The notes under the pieces were generated by a model. The model was not told the origin of the DNA, ran no database searches, and saw nothing but the letters and a program-made list of their open reading frames with translations. A DNA stretch of 47,145 nt from Frankiales bacterium (GTDB lineage Bacteria > Actinomycetota > Actinomycetes > Mycobacteriales > SCTD01). Where the stretch lies: contig JAOPVZ010000014.1 in assembly GCA_025965935.1 (NCBI GenBank), forward strand, positions 1 to 47,145. Direction: 5' to 3'. This document shows positions 8,710 through 17,845 of the stretch, in pieces. A program made the translations under genes and the position numbers. Each line of letters starts with the position of its first letter. Position 1 is the first letter of the stretch.

Positions 8710-11214
8710 TCAGCCGGTGTTGCCGGGGAGGACGATGAGGTGGCGGTCACCCTCGGCCCGAGGGAGCGGCACCCCGGCGAGCTGGCCGGACAGCAGGGTT
8801 CGGAGCGCCTCGGCGGCCATCGGCCGGCCGAGGTGGTAGCCCTGAGCAACGTCGCACCCGAGTGAGTGCAGCGCGACCTGCAGCGCCTGGGACTCGACGC
8901 CCTCGGCCACGGCGCGGGCGCCGAGGGAGTGCGCCAGGTGCACCGTGGCGCGCACCAGGGCGAGGTCGTTGTCGTTGACGAGCATCCCGCTCACGAAGGA
9001 CCTGTCGACCTTGAGCTCGTGCACAGCAGTGCGCTGCAGGAACGCCAGCGAGGAGTAGCCGGTGCCGAAGTCGTCGACGGAGATCTCGACCCCGAGCCGG
9101 CGCAGCTGGCCGAGGACGACCTCGACGACCTCGAGCTCGGACGCGGCCGTGGTCTCGGTGATCTCGAGGACGAGGCACTGCGGCGGCAGGCCGTGCCTGG
9201 CGAGCAGCCCCGCGATGTCCTCGGGCAGCTGCCGGTCGAGCAGCGACCGGGCGCCCAGGTTCACGGCGACCGACAGTGACCGCCCGGGGCGCTGCCAGCG
9301 CACGCACTCCTGGATCGCCTTCTCGAGCACCCGCAACGTGAAGGGCCGGACGAGGCCGGACTGCTCGGCCACGCCGATGAACTCGGCAGGCTGCAGCAGC
9401 CCCCGCTCCGGGTGCTCCCACCGGACGAGGGCCTCGGCGCCGATGATGGTGCTGGTGCCGAGGTCCACCTGAGGCTGGAAGTACACGACGATCTGGTCGT
9501 CGAGAGCCGCACGCAGCTCGCCGACGAGCGCCAGCCGCTGCACCGAGGTGTCGTCGCGCAGCGGGTCGTAGCGCAGCCAGGCGCCGCGGTCCGCCTTCGC
9601 CTGGTACATCGCGACGTCGCAGCGGCGGAACAGCTCCTCGGACGCGTTGGCGTCCTGCGGGTGGCAGGCGATCCCGATCGACCCGTCGACCGACAGGTGC
9701 AGCCCCTCGTACTCGACAGGCTGGTTCAGCGCAGCCAGCAGTTGGGTGGCGACGGGTTCGGCCTGCTCGGGGTCGGAGAGACCGGTGAGCAGTACGGCGA
9801 ACTCGTCGCCGCCGAGGCGAGCGACGAGGTCACTCCCCCGGACCGCCCGACGCAGCCGTGCGGCGACCTCGATCAGGACCAGGTCACCGGCGGCGTGGCC
9901 GAGGGTGTCGTTGATCTCCTTGAAGTGGTCGAGGTCGAGCAGCAGCAGCGCCGTCGTGCCCTGCGCCGCGTCCATCGCCTGCTTGATCACGCTGTTGAGC
10001 AGTGCGCGGTTCGCGAGTCCCGTGAGGTGGTCGTGCGACGCGTCGTAGGCCTGCTTCGCAGCCTCGGCCCGTGCATCGGCGTACAGGCAGGCGTTGAGCA
10101 GCGAGGTGGAGACCGCGTGGGCGTAGGTCGAGAGGACCCGCCGCTCACGGCGGCTGAGCCGCACGGGCTTGTCGAACGCCAGCCGCAAGTTGCCCAGCAG
10201 CCCGGTGGGACCGGTCAGCGGCGTCACCACGCACATCGTGGCTGGGACGCTGCGACGCTCGATGTCCAGCTCCGTGTACGGCAGCACCGGCACGGTGTGC
10301 TCGACGGCGCTGAGCAGCTCGCCGTCCGGGGCCAGCGAGTACACCCGGTCGACCCGGCCGTTTCCGCCCTGCAGCGCGAGGATCACGTCCTCCGTGCGGA
10401 ACATCTGACCCGCCCGGGCGAGTGCCGCCTTGGCGACCTCCTCCTCGTCCAGCATGTTGAGCTCGCGACCGGCCGCCTCGAGCTGCTGCCAGGCGTCGCG
10501 GTCCTCGCCGGTCAACAGGTAGGCCCGGTAGCCGACCAAGAAGGTGATCATCACGGGCGGCATCAGCCACAGCGCCGTGCGGCTGTGCACTGCCAGCTCA
10601 AGCAGGCCCATGGCGCACGTGATGTTGCCCAAGGACACCAGCAGGGACGGCTTGGCGCCCTCACGCAGGACCTGGACCAGGTTCTTGCCCGTGGCCTCCC
10701 CGATCACCAGCCCGGTGAGGACCGCGCTGATCGTGCTGAACGCCAGGCCCGCGACGACCAAGGCGGTTGTGCCGCTCAGCGACCGCACGTCGAGGGGACT
10801 TCTGGTGCCATAGGAGACGACCAGGTCGGCGGCAGCTGCGGCCAGCGTGAAGGTCGCTCCGTTGAACACCGCCTTCAGGACACCTCGTCGGGCGACCAGG
10901 TGGACCCCCGTCACCAGCGGGGCGGCGAGCACCGTGAACCAGGCCGGCGACGCGAGCACGAAGCCGGTGAGCAGGCAGGCCTCGCCGCACGTGAAGGCGA
11001 AGTTGCCTCCTCGGAACCTGATGTGCAGCAGCCCCAGCTCGGACAGCGGCAGCCCGATCACCAAGGCCACCAGCTGGAGCGGGGTCAGCCGGACGCCCGC
11101 CGCCTGTTCAGCGGCGAGAGCCAGCGCCACCAGCGACGCCAGGACCGTGGCGCCGACGAGGGCATGCAGCCGCGTCGGCCGCCCCGCCATCGGTACCGCG
11201 GTCCTGTTCGTCAT
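8710..11214 (-). CDS. Membrane-anchored GGDEF-EAL bifunctional c-di-GMP enzyme (module 1)
   Basis: 834 aa. Residues about 15-235 hold six to eight hydrophobic segments (integral membrane sensor region), about 240-390 a GAF-like region, then a diguanylate cyclase domain with intact GGDEF at 468-472 and an inhibitory I-site RGSD at 459-462, then a phosphodiesterase domain with EAL at 594-596. EITET, the DDFGTGYSS metal-binding loop, LKVDRSF, EGVES and QGYHLGRPM of the EAL domain are all present, so both domains look competent. It starts 14 nt after the stop of the secreted protease gene upstream, so the two are almost certainly one operon. The same pair occurs again at 18967-23035. The ligand of the membrane region is unknown. 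Confidence 0.93.
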   Translation of the reverse strand: MTNRTAVPMAGRPTRLHALVGATVLASLVALALAAEQAAGVRLTPLQLVALVIGLPLSELGLLHIRFRGGNFAFTCGEACLLTGFVLASPAWFTVLAAPLVTGVHLVARRGVLKAVFNGATFTLAAAAADLVVSYGTRSPLDVRSLSGTTALVVAGLAFSTISAVLTGLVIGEATGKNLVQVLREGAKPSLLVSLGNITCAMGLLELAVHSRTALWLMPPVMITFLVGYRAYLLTGEDRDAWQQLEAAGRELNMLDEEEVAKAALARAGQMFRTEDVILALQGGNGRVDRVYSLAPDGELLSAVEHTVPVLPYTELDIERRSVPATMCVVTPLTGPTGLLGNLRLAFDKPVRLSRRERRVLSTYAHAVSTSLLNACLYADARAEAAKQAYDASHDHLTGLANRALLNSVIKQAMDAAQGTTALLLLDLDHFKEINDTLGHAAGDLVLIEVAARLRRAVRGSDLVARLGGDEFAVLLTGLSDPEQAEPVATQLLAALNQPVEYEGLHLSVDGSIGIACHPQDANASEELFRRCDVAMYQAKADRGAWLRYDPLRDDTSVQRLALVGELRAALDDQIVVYFQPQVDLGTSTIIGAEALVRWEHPERGLLQPAEFIGVAEQSGLVRPFTLRVLEKAIQECVRWQRPGRSLSVAVNLGARSLLDRQLPEDIAGLLARHGLPPQCLVLEITETTAASELEVVEVVLGQLRRLGVEISVDDFGTGYSSLAFLQRTAVHELKVDRSFVSGMLVNDNDLALVRATVHLAHSLGARAVAEGVESQALQVALHSLGCDVAQGYHLGRPMAAEALRTLLSGQLAGVPLPRAEGDRHLIVLPGNTG

Positions 11215-11228
11215 GTCAGCTCAGGCTC

Positions 11229-13196
11229 TCAGCCCAGTCCCGGGATGGTGACCGGCAGCAGTGCGCTGACCTCGCCCGGGATGATCCGGCCGTACTTCGG
11301 CTGGTCGCCGTAGAAGGCGGTGAGGAAACCGCCGGAGAAGGCGCCGCCCGCAGAGCCGTCGGCAGCGGTCGGCGTGTTGGCCTCCGAGCCGTCGTAGTCG
11401 TTGCTGGTCCAGGCGTTGCCCGTCCACGCGTTCCCGGTCCACGCGTTCCCGGTCCACGCGTTGCCTGTCCAGGCGTTCCCGGTCCACGCGTTCCCTGTCC
11501 ATGTGGTGCTGGTCCAGGCGTTGCCGGTCCAGGCGTTCCCGGTCCACGCGTTACCCGTCCAGGCATTGCCGGTCCAGGCGTTGCCCGACCAGGTGGAGCC
11601 GGTCCACGCGTTGCCGGTCCAGGCGTTGCCCGTGTAGGAGATGGAGGTCCAGGCGTTGCCGGTCCAGGCGTTGCCCGTCCACGCGTTGCCCGTCCACGCG
11701 TTGCCTGTGTAGGTCGGGTCGGTCCACTGGCCGCAGTAGTTGCCGCGGTCATCCGTGAGCAGCCAGGTGACGTCACCGCAGCTCGTGGTGAGCAGCGCCG
11801 CGGCACCGCGGGAGGCGTCGAGCGAGCCACCGCCGACTGCGATCGGAAGCTGCGGGACCACCAGACCGACCGGGGTGTTCGCCGCGGCCTTGATCTGCAG
11901 CCGGCCGGCGCCCTGCAGCGTGCTGGGCACGTTGGCGATCCGGGAAGCGGACGCCGTGAGCGCGAACTTCACCTGGTCCGGCGTCCAGGTCGGGTGCGCG
12001 GCCAGCAGCAGGGCTGCCGCGCCGGAGGTGACAGCGGTCGCTTCCGACGTACCACTGCCCTTGATGTAGGCGGAACCGACCAGGGCCTGCGGGTTCGCGA
12101 GCTCGATGGCCGAGCCCGGGGAGCGGGTGGCGACGATGGTGCGTCCAGGCGCGACCAGGTCGGGCTTCATCCGGCCCTGCGCCGTCGGGCCCTGGGAGGA
12201 CCAGGCCGGGATGGTGTCGTTGAGGGTGTTGCTGTCGCCCTTGTCGTCGTACGCGCCGACCGTCACGACCAGCGGGTCGTCGCCGGGCTTGAGGATGGTG
12301 CCGGCGTTCGGGCCCGAGTTGCCCGCCGCGGCGATGACGGTGACGCCCATCGCCCAGAGCTGCTCGACGGCGTAGTTGAGCGGGTCGATGATCGGGTCCT
12401 GGGTCGAGGGCACGCCCCACGACAGGTTGAGGACCCGGATGTTGTACGTGTCCTTGAACGCCCCGATCCAGGTCATCGCGGTGAGGATCGTCGAGACGTC
12501 CGTCGCACCGTTCCGGCCCGCGGCCTTGACCGCGATGATGTTGGCGGACGGCGCGACACCGGTGAGCGGGTGGCCGGCGCCGTTCGCCAGGCCGCTGCCG
12601 CCGATGATGCCGGCCATCACGGTGCCGTGACCGAAGCTGTCGACGGCGTTGTTGTTCTCACCGGAGAAGTCCGGGCCGTGCATGACCCGGCCAGTGAGGT
12701 CGCCGACGTCGGAGACGCCGGTGTCGAGGACGGCGACACCGATGCCCGCGCCCTTGTTGCCGGTCTGCGCCCAGGTGCTGGTGGCCTGCGAGGTCCAGGC
12801 GTACGGCGAGGCCGAGACGCTGGCGTCCCACCCGTTGCCGGCGAGCTTGATCTGGCGGTTGGCGGTCACCGCGGTGACGCCGGCGGCCTGCGCCAGTGCG
12901 GCCAGGTGATCAGCCGGTACGGCGGCAGCGGCACCGTGCACGATCGGCAGGGCCCGCACGTGCGTGCCGCCCGCCGCGCGCACCGCGGCGGTCACGAGGC
13001 CGTCGGCGCCGTCCTTCCCCGAGACGACGACCGAGACGCTGTGATGGCCGCTGGTGCTGAGGCCGCGGTCCAGCCCCGCCGGCCGGCCACTGGCAGCGGC
13101 CGAGGCACCGCTCGCCACGAGCGTCCCGCCCGCCAGCGCCAGCACGGTCGCGAGGCCGAGCAGGCCGCGGACCCTGCGTCTCCCAGAAGACCTCAT
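11229..13196 (-). CDS. Secreted S8 (subtilisin-like) serine protease with C-terminal WTGNA pentapeptide repeats (module 1)
   Basis: 655 aa. Residues 1-35 are an Arg-rich signal peptide with a hydrophobic core ending near ASAAA. Residues about 50-118 look like an inhibitor-I9 propeptide. The catalytic domain has Asp158 (VAVLDTGV), His190 (FGHGTVMAG), oxyanion Asn293 (AAGNSGPN) and Ser384 (GSGTSEATA). GGGSLDASRGA at about 455-465 precedes a linker with two Cys, then about 21 pentapeptides of type W-T-G-N-A from residue 496, and a 50-residue tail without a sortase motif. ATG at 13196 is chosen because it follows GGGGGGAACAGC and begins the signal peptide; an upstream frame extension is not credible. 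Exported and probably surface-associated or released; substrate unknown. Confidence 0.93.
   Translation of the reverse strand: MRSSGRRRVRGLLGLATVLALAGGTLVASGASAAASGRPAGLDRGLSTSGHHSVSVVVSGKDGADGLVTAAVRAAGGTHVRALPIVHGAAAAVPADHLAALAQAAGVTAVTANRQIKLAGNGWDASVSASPYAWTSQATSTWAQTGNKGAGIGVAVLDTGVSDVGDLTGRVMHGPDFSGENNNAVDSFGHGTVMAGIIGGSGLANGAGHPLTGVAPSANIIAVKAAGRNGATDVSTILTAMTWIGAFKDTYNIRVLNLSWGVPSTQDPIIDPLNYAVEQLWAMGVTVIAAAGNSGPNAGTILKPGDDPLVVTVGAYDDKGDSNTLNDTIPAWSSQGPTAQGRMKPDLVAPGRTIVATRSPGSAIELANPQALVGSAYIKGSGTSEATAVTSGAAALLLAAHPTWTPDQVKFALTASASRIANVPSTLQGAGRLQIKAAANTPVGLVVPQLPIAVGGGSLDASRGAAALLTTSCGDVTWLLTDDRGNYCGQWTDPTYTGNAWTGNAWTGNAWTGNAWTSISYTGNAWTGNAWTGSTWSGNAWTGNAWTGNAWTGNAWTGNAWTSTTWTGNAWTGNAWTGNAWTGNAWTGNAWTGNAWTSNDYDGSEANTPTAADGSAGGAFSGGFLTAFYGDQPKYGRIIPGEVSALLPVTIPGLG
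11396..11711 (-). repeat. 15-bp tandem repeats encoding about 21 Trp-rich pentapeptides
   Basis: Units of 15 bp such as GTTGCCGGTCCAGGC (plus strand), some with a C in place of the G, encode T-G-N-A-W. Three units are degenerate (WTSIS, WTSTT, WTSND), roughly every 5 to 9 units. Synonymous variation (GTCCAGGC / GTCCACGC) shows that the repeat is maintained at protein level rather than being a fresh expansion. Confidence 0.9.
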
Positions 13197-13268
13197 GCTG
13201 TTCCCCCCGGGGGTGGGTAACGATCTGTGAGCAACCCATGGCTCCTTGCACACAGACGATCTGATGAT

Positions 13269-13290
13269 CATGGCGGTTGCGACATGGCCC
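13269..13290 (-). promoter_or_regulatory. Candidate shared element upstream of protease module 1
   Basis: Plus-strand CATGG-N3-TTGCG-N4-GGCCC, 73 bp before the protease ATG. The same CATGG-N3-TTGCG pattern followed by GGCCC (N7) lies at 23105-23129, 70 bp before the second protease start. Similar pattern and near-identical distance suggest a common regulator or promoter element; the evidence is two sites only. Confidence 0.4.
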
Positions 13291-13305
13291 GTTGTGCCCA
13301 TTCAC

Positions 13306-13318
13306 TGACCGTGAGTGA
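13306..13318. promoter_or_regulatory. BldD-box-like sequence
   Basis: TGACCGTGAGTGA agrees with the streptomycete BldD consensus TNACNC(A/T)GNGTNA at 9 of 10 specified positions. BldD is a c-di-GMP-responsive repressor. Such a short match can arise by chance, and no bldD gene is in the window. Confidence 0.25.
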
Positions 13319-13363
13319 CCATCAGTGCGGCGAACGGGTCGGGAACCGGGCAAAGACGCGCCG

Positions 13364-14245
13364 TCAGTCGCCCTGGAGCAGCCTTGCCCCGTTGTCGTGC
13401 ATCACGCTGCGCAACCACGACTCGCCCAAACCGAGCCGAACCAGCGCTTCCACCTGGTGCGCGTAGCGGTAAGGGGTGTTCGGGAAGTCACTGCCGAGCA
13501 GGATGCGCTGCTCCAACTGGAGCAACCGCGGCCGCAGGACCGGCGGGAACGGGGCCGCCTGCTCGGCGAAGTCCGTGAACGCCATCGTCGTGTCGAGGTG
13601 CACCCGCTCGTACCGCTCGGCGAACGCGAGGAACTCCTCGTACTCCGGCATGCCCAGGTGCGCGATCACCGCGGTGAGCCGCGGGTGCCGCCGCAGCACC
13701 TCGCCGAACGGACCGGGTCCGGTGAACTCGCCAGGCGCCGGCCCGCTGCCGCAGTGCACGACGACCGGCGTGCCGGCCTCCGCCAGCAGACCCCAGACGT
13801 CGTCGAGCAAGGGATCCCGCGGGTCGTACCCGCCGACCTGGACGTGCGCCTTCCCGATCCTGGCTCCGGCGGCGAGCTGCTCCGCGACGTAGTCCCGGGC
13901 GCCTGGCTCCGGGAAGAACGTGAACGTGTGCAGGACGTCGCCGGTGTCGCGGTGCCGGGCGGCGAAGTCGGCCGCCCAGGCGTTGAGCCACGCCGACATC
14001 CCGGCCTTGTGCGCGTAGACCAGGGAGGGGAACGCGAGCACCCCCATCGCCCGCAACCGGGCGAGCCGGTCCTCCTCCTCGGTGCGGTACGCGATCGGCC
14101 ACGGCACCCCGGTCAGCGGGCCGGCCGCGTCGAAGTAGGCCCAGACCTTGTCCATGACGTTGCGCGGCATGAAGTGGACGTGCAGGTCGATCAAGCCGGG
14201 CAGGCCCAGCGACTGCCAGACCGCCGGGACCTCAGCGTCCTCCAC
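13364..14245 (-). CDS. Amidohydrolase family protein (TIM-barrel, Amidohydro_2)
   Basis: 293 aa. [18 protein letters not shown] has the metal-binding HxH at the N-terminus, [12 protein letters not shown] and [14 protein letters not shown] supply the distal histidines, and [11 protein letters not shown] the catalytic Asp. This pattern belongs to the metal-dependent hydrolase / ACMSD-like decarboxylase branch of the amidohydrolase superfamily. No signal peptide. Starts at GTG 14245, overlapping the smpB stop by 14 nt, so it is co-transcribed with smpB. The substrate cannot be told from sequence. Confidence 0.88.
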   Translation of the reverse strand: MEDAEVPAVWQSLGLPGLIDLHVHFMPRNVMDKVWAYFDAAGPLTGVPWPIAYRTEEEDRLARLRAMGVLAFPSLVYAHKAGMSAWLNAWAADFAARHRDTGDVLHTFTFFPEPGARDYVAEQLAAGARIGKAHVQVGGYDPRDPLLDDVWGLLAEAGTPVVVHCGSGPAPGEFTGPGPFGEVLRRHPRLTAVIAHLGMPEYEEFLAFAERYERVHLDTTMAFTDFAEQAAPFPPVLRPRLLQLEQRILLGSDFPNTPYRYAHQVEALVRLGLGESWLRSVMHDNGARLLQGD

Positions 14246-14747
14246 GTTCCCGCCGCGCCCGACCCTTGAGCCCCCGGCCGAGCGCCTTCTGCATCTCGCG
14301 CTTCGACTCGCGCTCGCTGATGGCCTGCCGCTTGTCGTGCGCCTTGCGGCCACGGGCGAGGGCGAGCTCCACCTTTGCGTGGCCGTCGCTGAAGTAGAGC
14401 TGCAGCGGCACGAGCGCCAGCCCGCTCTCCTTGGTCTTGCCCACCAGCCGCTCGATCTCCGCCTTGTGCAGCAGCAGCTTGCGCTGCCGACGGGGCGTGT
14501 GGTTGTTCCACGTCCCCTCGGTGTACTCGGGGATGTGGGCACCGAGCAGCCACGCCTCGCCGTCCTGGATGACCCCGTAGGCGTCGACCAGGGACGCCCG
14601 GCCCTGCCGGAGCGACTTCACCTCGGTGCCGGTCAGCACCAGTCCCGCCTCGTGAGTCTCGAGGATCTCGTAGTCGTGCCGCGCCTTCTTGTTCTGCGCG
14701 ATCGTCTTGCCGCGGCCGGTCTCGCGACCGGACGGCTTGTGCTCCAT
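14232..14747 (-). CDS. smpB: SsrA-binding protein SmpB
   Basis: 171 aa. SmpB binds tmRNA and places it in stalled ribosomes. [20 protein letters not shown] and [19 protein letters not shown] form the OB-fold start; [20 protein letters not shown] is the central signature; the C-terminus is a basic tail beginning [20 protein letters not shown] that mimics mRNA in the decoding channel. ATG at 14747 fits family length; an in-frame GTG at 14765, preceded by a G-rich stretch and overlapping the ctpA stop, is an alternative. Part of the ftsE-ftsX-ctpA-smpB run. Confidence 0.96.
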   Translation of the reverse strand: MEHKPSGRETGRGKTIAQNKKARHDYEILETHEAGLVLTGTEVKSLRQGRASLVDAYGVIQDGEAWLLGAHIPEYTEGTWNNHTPRRQRKLLLHKAEIERLVGKTKESGLALVPLQLYFSDGHAKVELALARGRKAHDKRQAISERESKREMQKALGRGLKGRARRERGGR

Positions 14748-14757
14748 CACGGGCGCA

Positions 14758-15915
14758 TCACCCACGCCCCCCGGTGTCGACCTGCAGACCGACGAGGACC
14801 TCCATCGCGCGGTGCAGCGCGACGCGGGTGTCGTTGCTGACCACATCGATGTCGGGCTCGATCCCCACGCCGTCGATCGACCGCCCCGAGGGCAGGTTGT
14901 AGCGCGCCACCGTGAGGGCGAGCGAGGACCCGTCCGAGAGGGGCTTGGGCTCCTGGACGGTGCCCTTGCCGAACGTGCGGGAGCCCACCACGACCGCGCG
15001 GCCGCGGTCCTGCAGTGCGCCGGTGACGACCTCCGCGGCGCTGGCGGTGCCGCCGTCGACGATCACCACGAGCGGGACGGACGTGTTACCGGCCCCCACG
15101 GCGTCCAGGCGGGTGGGGGCGGCGTCGCGCCGGGTGTAGGTCACGACGGTCCCGCCGTCGAGGAAGGCGCTCGCCGTCTCCACCGCTTCGGTCAGCAGGC
15201 CACCCGGGTCACCGCGCAGGTCGAGCACGACGCCCTGCACGTGGCGCGCCACCAGCCGGGCCAGAGCGTCGCGCACCTGACGCCCGGTGCCGCGCGAGAA
15301 GCTGGGCACCGTGATGCGGCCGATCGTCGTGGACAGCATCGCGGACGTGACCTCGAGCGCGGGCACCTCCGCCCGGGTCAGCATCAGCGCGCGGTCAGCG
15401 GTGCCGCGGTGGAGCACCAGCCGGACCGTCGTACCCGGGTTGCCGCGCAGCGCGCTCGCGACGTCGGCCGCCGACAGGCCGGTCGTGACGCGCCCGTCGA
15501 CGCTGCGCAGGACGTCACCGACAGCCACCCCGGCGCGGTAGGCGGGGCTGTCCGCCGCCACCTGGGAAACGACGAGCGAGGTGCCGGCCCGGCGCAGCCA
15601 GATGCCGACTCCGGCGTACGCGCCGTTCGCCGAGTCGCCCTCGGCCCAGCTCCCCCAGTGGTCGCCGGCGGTGGCGAGCATCGCCTTGATCGCGGCCGCG
15701 TCGAGCGCGGCCTTGTCGACCGGCAGCAAGGAGGCCCCGGCGATCTGGGCTGCCGCGTCGTCCAGGACCCCCGTCTTGGCTGCCGCGTCGTGATCGGGCG
15801 TGCTGCCGGCACCGGCGACGACGCCCAGCGTGAAGGCGCCCGACAGCAACACGACGGCCCCGGCGGCAACGGCCGTGCGGCGGATCAGCGTGCGGTGCTC
15901 CCGGAAGCGGGCCAT
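14758..15915 (-). CDS. S41 family carboxyl-terminal processing peptidase with PDZ domain (CtpA-like)
   Basis: 385 aa. One N-terminal transmembrane anchor or signal (residues about 14-36), a PDZ domain (about 100-180, with GVGIWL and [19 protein letters not shown]), and an S41 catalytic core with Ser292 ([10 protein letters not shown]) and Lys317 (TFGKGTVQE) as the Ser/Lys dyad. [10 protein letters not shown] is the conserved core strand. It acts outside the membrane on envelope proteins. It follows ftsX by 22 nt and abuts smpB, a usual actinobacterial order that suggests a division-linked role. Confidence 0.94.
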   Translation of the reverse strand: MARFREHRTLIRRTAVAAGAVVLLSGAFTLGVVAGAGSTPDHDAAAKTGVLDDAAAQIAGASLLPVDKAALDAAAIKAMLATAGDHWGSWAEGDSANGAYAGVGIWLRRAGTSLVVSQVAADSPAYRAGVAVGDVLRSVDGRVTTGLSAADVASALRGNPGTTVRLVLHRGTADRALMLTRAEVPALEVTSAMLSTTIGRITVPSFSRGTGRQVRDALARLVARHVQGVVLDLRGDPGGLLTEAVETASAFLDGGTVVTYTRRDAAPTRLDAVGAGNTSVPLVVIVDGGTASAAEVVTGALQDRGRAVVVGSRTFGKGTVQEPKPLSDGSSLALTVARYNLPSGRSIDGVGIEPDIDVVSNDTRVALHRAMEVLVGLQVDTGGRG

Positions 15916-15937
15916 TCGACCAGCATAGGGACGTTCC

Positions 15938-16846
15938 TCAGACCCGCAGGTGCCGTTGGATCGCGAAGAACGACGAGAGCGTCGACAGCACGATGCCGAT
16001 GAGGAACAGCACGGGGAAGATGTGGATGACGTCCGCCCAGCTCACCCAACGGGCGAACTTGAGGTTGGGGGCCAGCACCTGGTCGACCAGGTACGCCTTG
16101 CCGATCGACACCAGTCCGGCAGCGATCGCGGCCCCGATGACTCCTGCCAAGGCGCCCTCGAGCAGGAACGGCAGCCGGATGTAGAGGTTGCTCGCGCCCA
16201 CGAGCCGCATGATCCCGGTCTCCCGCCGTCGGCTGAACGCCGCGACCCGGATGGCGTTGAAGATGAGCAGGACCGAGGCGACGACCACGAACCCAGCGAC
16301 GACGAAGGCCGAGGTGCCGATGCCGTTGAAGAGGCTGAACACGGGCTTGAGGCCCTTGCTCACATCAGTGACCGCGTCGACCCCAGGCATGTCCTGGAAC
16401 TCGCTCTGGATGACGTCGAACTTCTTCGGGTCCTTGAGCTTCACGCGGTACGAGGGCGGCAGCGCGTCCGGGCTGACGTTCTTGGTGAGGTCCGGCGAGT
16501 CCTTGAACAGGTCCTTGAAGTGCTTGTAGGCGTCCGCCTTGGACTCGTAGTACACCTTCTGCACCACGGGGTTCGCGTACAGCGCCGTCTGGATCGCGGA
16601 CTGCTGGTCCTGCGAGACGGCAGTCTTGTGGCACTGGCCGGTGTCGCTCACCGGGTCGCAGAGGAAGATCGTCACCTCGATCTTGCCGTACCAGAAGTCC
16701 TTCATCTCGCTGACCTGCTTGCGCATCAGCATGGCTGATCCGACAAGGGCGAGGCTCAGAGCTGTGGTGATGACGAGGGCGATGGTCATGGTCAGGTTGC
16801 GTCGGAGACCGATGAAGATCTCGCTGAGGACGAACTGCGCGCGCAC
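15938..16846 (-). CDS. ftsX: Cell division ABC transporter permease FtsX
   Basis: 302 aa. Short cytoplasmic N-terminus (MRAQFVLSEIFIGLRRNLTM), first membrane helix at about 20-42, a large extracellular domain (about 45-170) and three C-terminal helices. VAAFSRRRETGIMRLVGASN is the FtsX/MacB-type coupling segment and ends with QRHLRV. With FtsE it activates peptidoglycan hydrolases (RipC-type in mycobacteria). It follows ftsE by 17 nt. Confidence 0.96.
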   Translation of the reverse strand: MRAQFVLSEIFIGLRRNLTMTIALVITTALSLALVGSAMLMRKQVSEMKDFWYGKIEVTIFLCDPVSDTGQCHKTAVSQDQQSAIQTALYANPVVQKVYYESKADAYKHFKDLFKDSPDLTKNVSPDALPPSYRVKLKDPKKFDVIQSEFQDMPGVDAVTDVSKGLKPVFSLFNGIGTSAFVVAGFVVVASVLLIFNAIRVAAFSRRRETGIMRLVGASNLYIRLPFLLEGALAGVIGAAIAAGLVSIGKAYLVDQVLAPNLKFARWVSWADVIHIFPVLFLIGIVLSTLSSFFAIQRHLRV

Positions 16847-16863
16847 AGTGTTTCCTTCGGCAG

Positions 16864-17553
16864 TCAGGCGCCGTAGCCGTAGACCCCGCGGGACTGGTCT
16901 CGGACGACCTTGCCCTGCGAGAGCTCCACGACCCGACGGCGCATGGAGTCGACGATGGCGGAGTCGTGCGTCGCCATGACGACCGTGGTCCCGGTGCGGT
17001 TGATGCGGTCGAGCAGCTTCATGATGCCGACTGATGTCTGTGGATCGAGGTTGCCGGTCGGCTCGTCGGCGATGAGGATCATCGGCCGGTTGACGAACGC
17101 GCGGGCCACGGCGACGCGCTGCTGCTCACCGCCGGACAGCTCGTCCGGCATGCGCTGCGCCTTGCCGTCGAGCCCGACCAGGTCGAGCACCTCCGGGACG
17201 ACCTTGTCGATCGTGCCCTGCGGCTTGCCGATCACCTCGAGGGCGAAGGCGACGTTCTGGAAGACCGTCTTGTTCGGCAGCAGGCGGAAGTCCTGGAAGA
17301 CGCAGCCGATCGAGCGGCGCAGGGCCGGCACCTTCCAGCTGGACAGCGTGGACAGGTCCTTGCCCGCCACGTGCACGCGTCCGGCGCTGGGGACCTCCTC
17401 CTTGAGGATGAGGCGCAGGAACGTCGACTTGCCCGAACCGCTCGAGCCGACGAGGAAGACGAACTCCCCCTTGTCGATGTCGACGTCGACGTCGTCCAGG
17501 GCCGGACGGGTGCTCGTCGGGTAGTTCTTGACCACCCTTTCCATGCGGATCAC
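16864..17553 (-). CDS. ftsE: Cell division ATP-binding protein FtsE
   Basis: 229 aa. Walker [10 protein letters not shown], signature LSGGEQQR, Walker [14 protein letters not shown] and the H-loop ATHDS are intact. GTG at 17553 gives the standard [12 protein letters not shown] start; an in-frame extension to 17736 is not supported. It forms the FtsEX complex with the next gene. Its start is divergent from the small zinc-ribbon ORF at 17634, sharing an 80-bp gap. Confidence 0.97.
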   Translation of the reverse strand: MIRMERVVKNYPTSTRPALDDVDVDIDKGEFVFLVGSSGSGKSTFLRLILKEEVPSAGRVHVAGKDLSTLSSWKVPALRRSIGCVFQDFRLLPNKTVFQNVAFALEVIGKPQGTIDKVVPEVLDLVGLDGKAQRMPDELSGGEQQRVAVARAFVNRPMILIADEPTGNLDPQTSVGIMKLLDRINRTGTTVVMATHDSAIVDSMRRRVVELSQGKVVRDQSRGVYGYGA

Positions 17554-17633
17554 CCGTCCACTGTAGGTGGGCTCCGCTCCAGGGAGCGGGACGTCGTGCC
17601 GACAGGTAACGTGGCCAGTCCGAGGAGGAGAGC

Positions 17634-17801
17634 ATGAGCTACGACCTGGTCTGCGCGAACTGCTCCGGGCTGGTCGAGCTCGGCCGTTGCAGCGTGTGCC
17701 GCGCCTCCCGCGAGCAGTTGCGCGCTCAGCGTGCACTGCCCGCCAGCTGGCTTCTCCTCGCCGCCGCGCTGCTCGGTCTGCTGTTCCTGTTCGCCCGCTG
17801 A
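17634..17801 (+). CDS. Small zinc-ribbon / single-TM protein (55 aa)
   Basis: A 55-aa frame preceded by a strong AGGAGGAG ribosome binding site 4 nt before ATG 17634. Residues 7-22 carry two Cys pairs, CANC and CSVC, nine residues apart, which would form a rubredoxin-like zinc ribbon. Residues 37-54 are a hydrophobic helix ([17 protein letters not shown]) followed by a final Arg. It is the only rightward gene between prfB and ftsE. A tail-anchored cytoplasmic zinc ribbon is inferred; the function is unknown. The strong ribosome binding site and the motif make a chance ORF unlikely. Confidence 0.75.
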   Translation: MSYDLVCANCSGLVELGRCSVCRASREQLRAQRALPASWLLLAAALLGLLFLFAR

Positions 17802-17824
17802 GCCCACTGGGCCCACTGTCTGAT

Positions 17825-17836
17825 CCCCTTCAGGGG
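17825..17836. terminator. Short hairpin in convergent gap
   Basis: CCCC-TTCA-GGGG between the convergent ends of the small zinc-ribbon gene and prfB. Weak on its own; position makes a terminator role plausible. Confidence 0.35.
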
Positions 17837-17845
17837 CCGCTCAGG

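Noticed and set aside
9412-11313. 633-codon plus-strand frame opposite GGDEF-EAL 1
   Set aside because: Low-complexity R/Q/G/H-rich translation with no motif, opposite a well-supported gene.
11396-11711. CRISPR-like or microsatellite array
   Set aside because: The 15-bp units are contiguous, without spacers, and lie in frame in a protease gene with conserved protein sequence.
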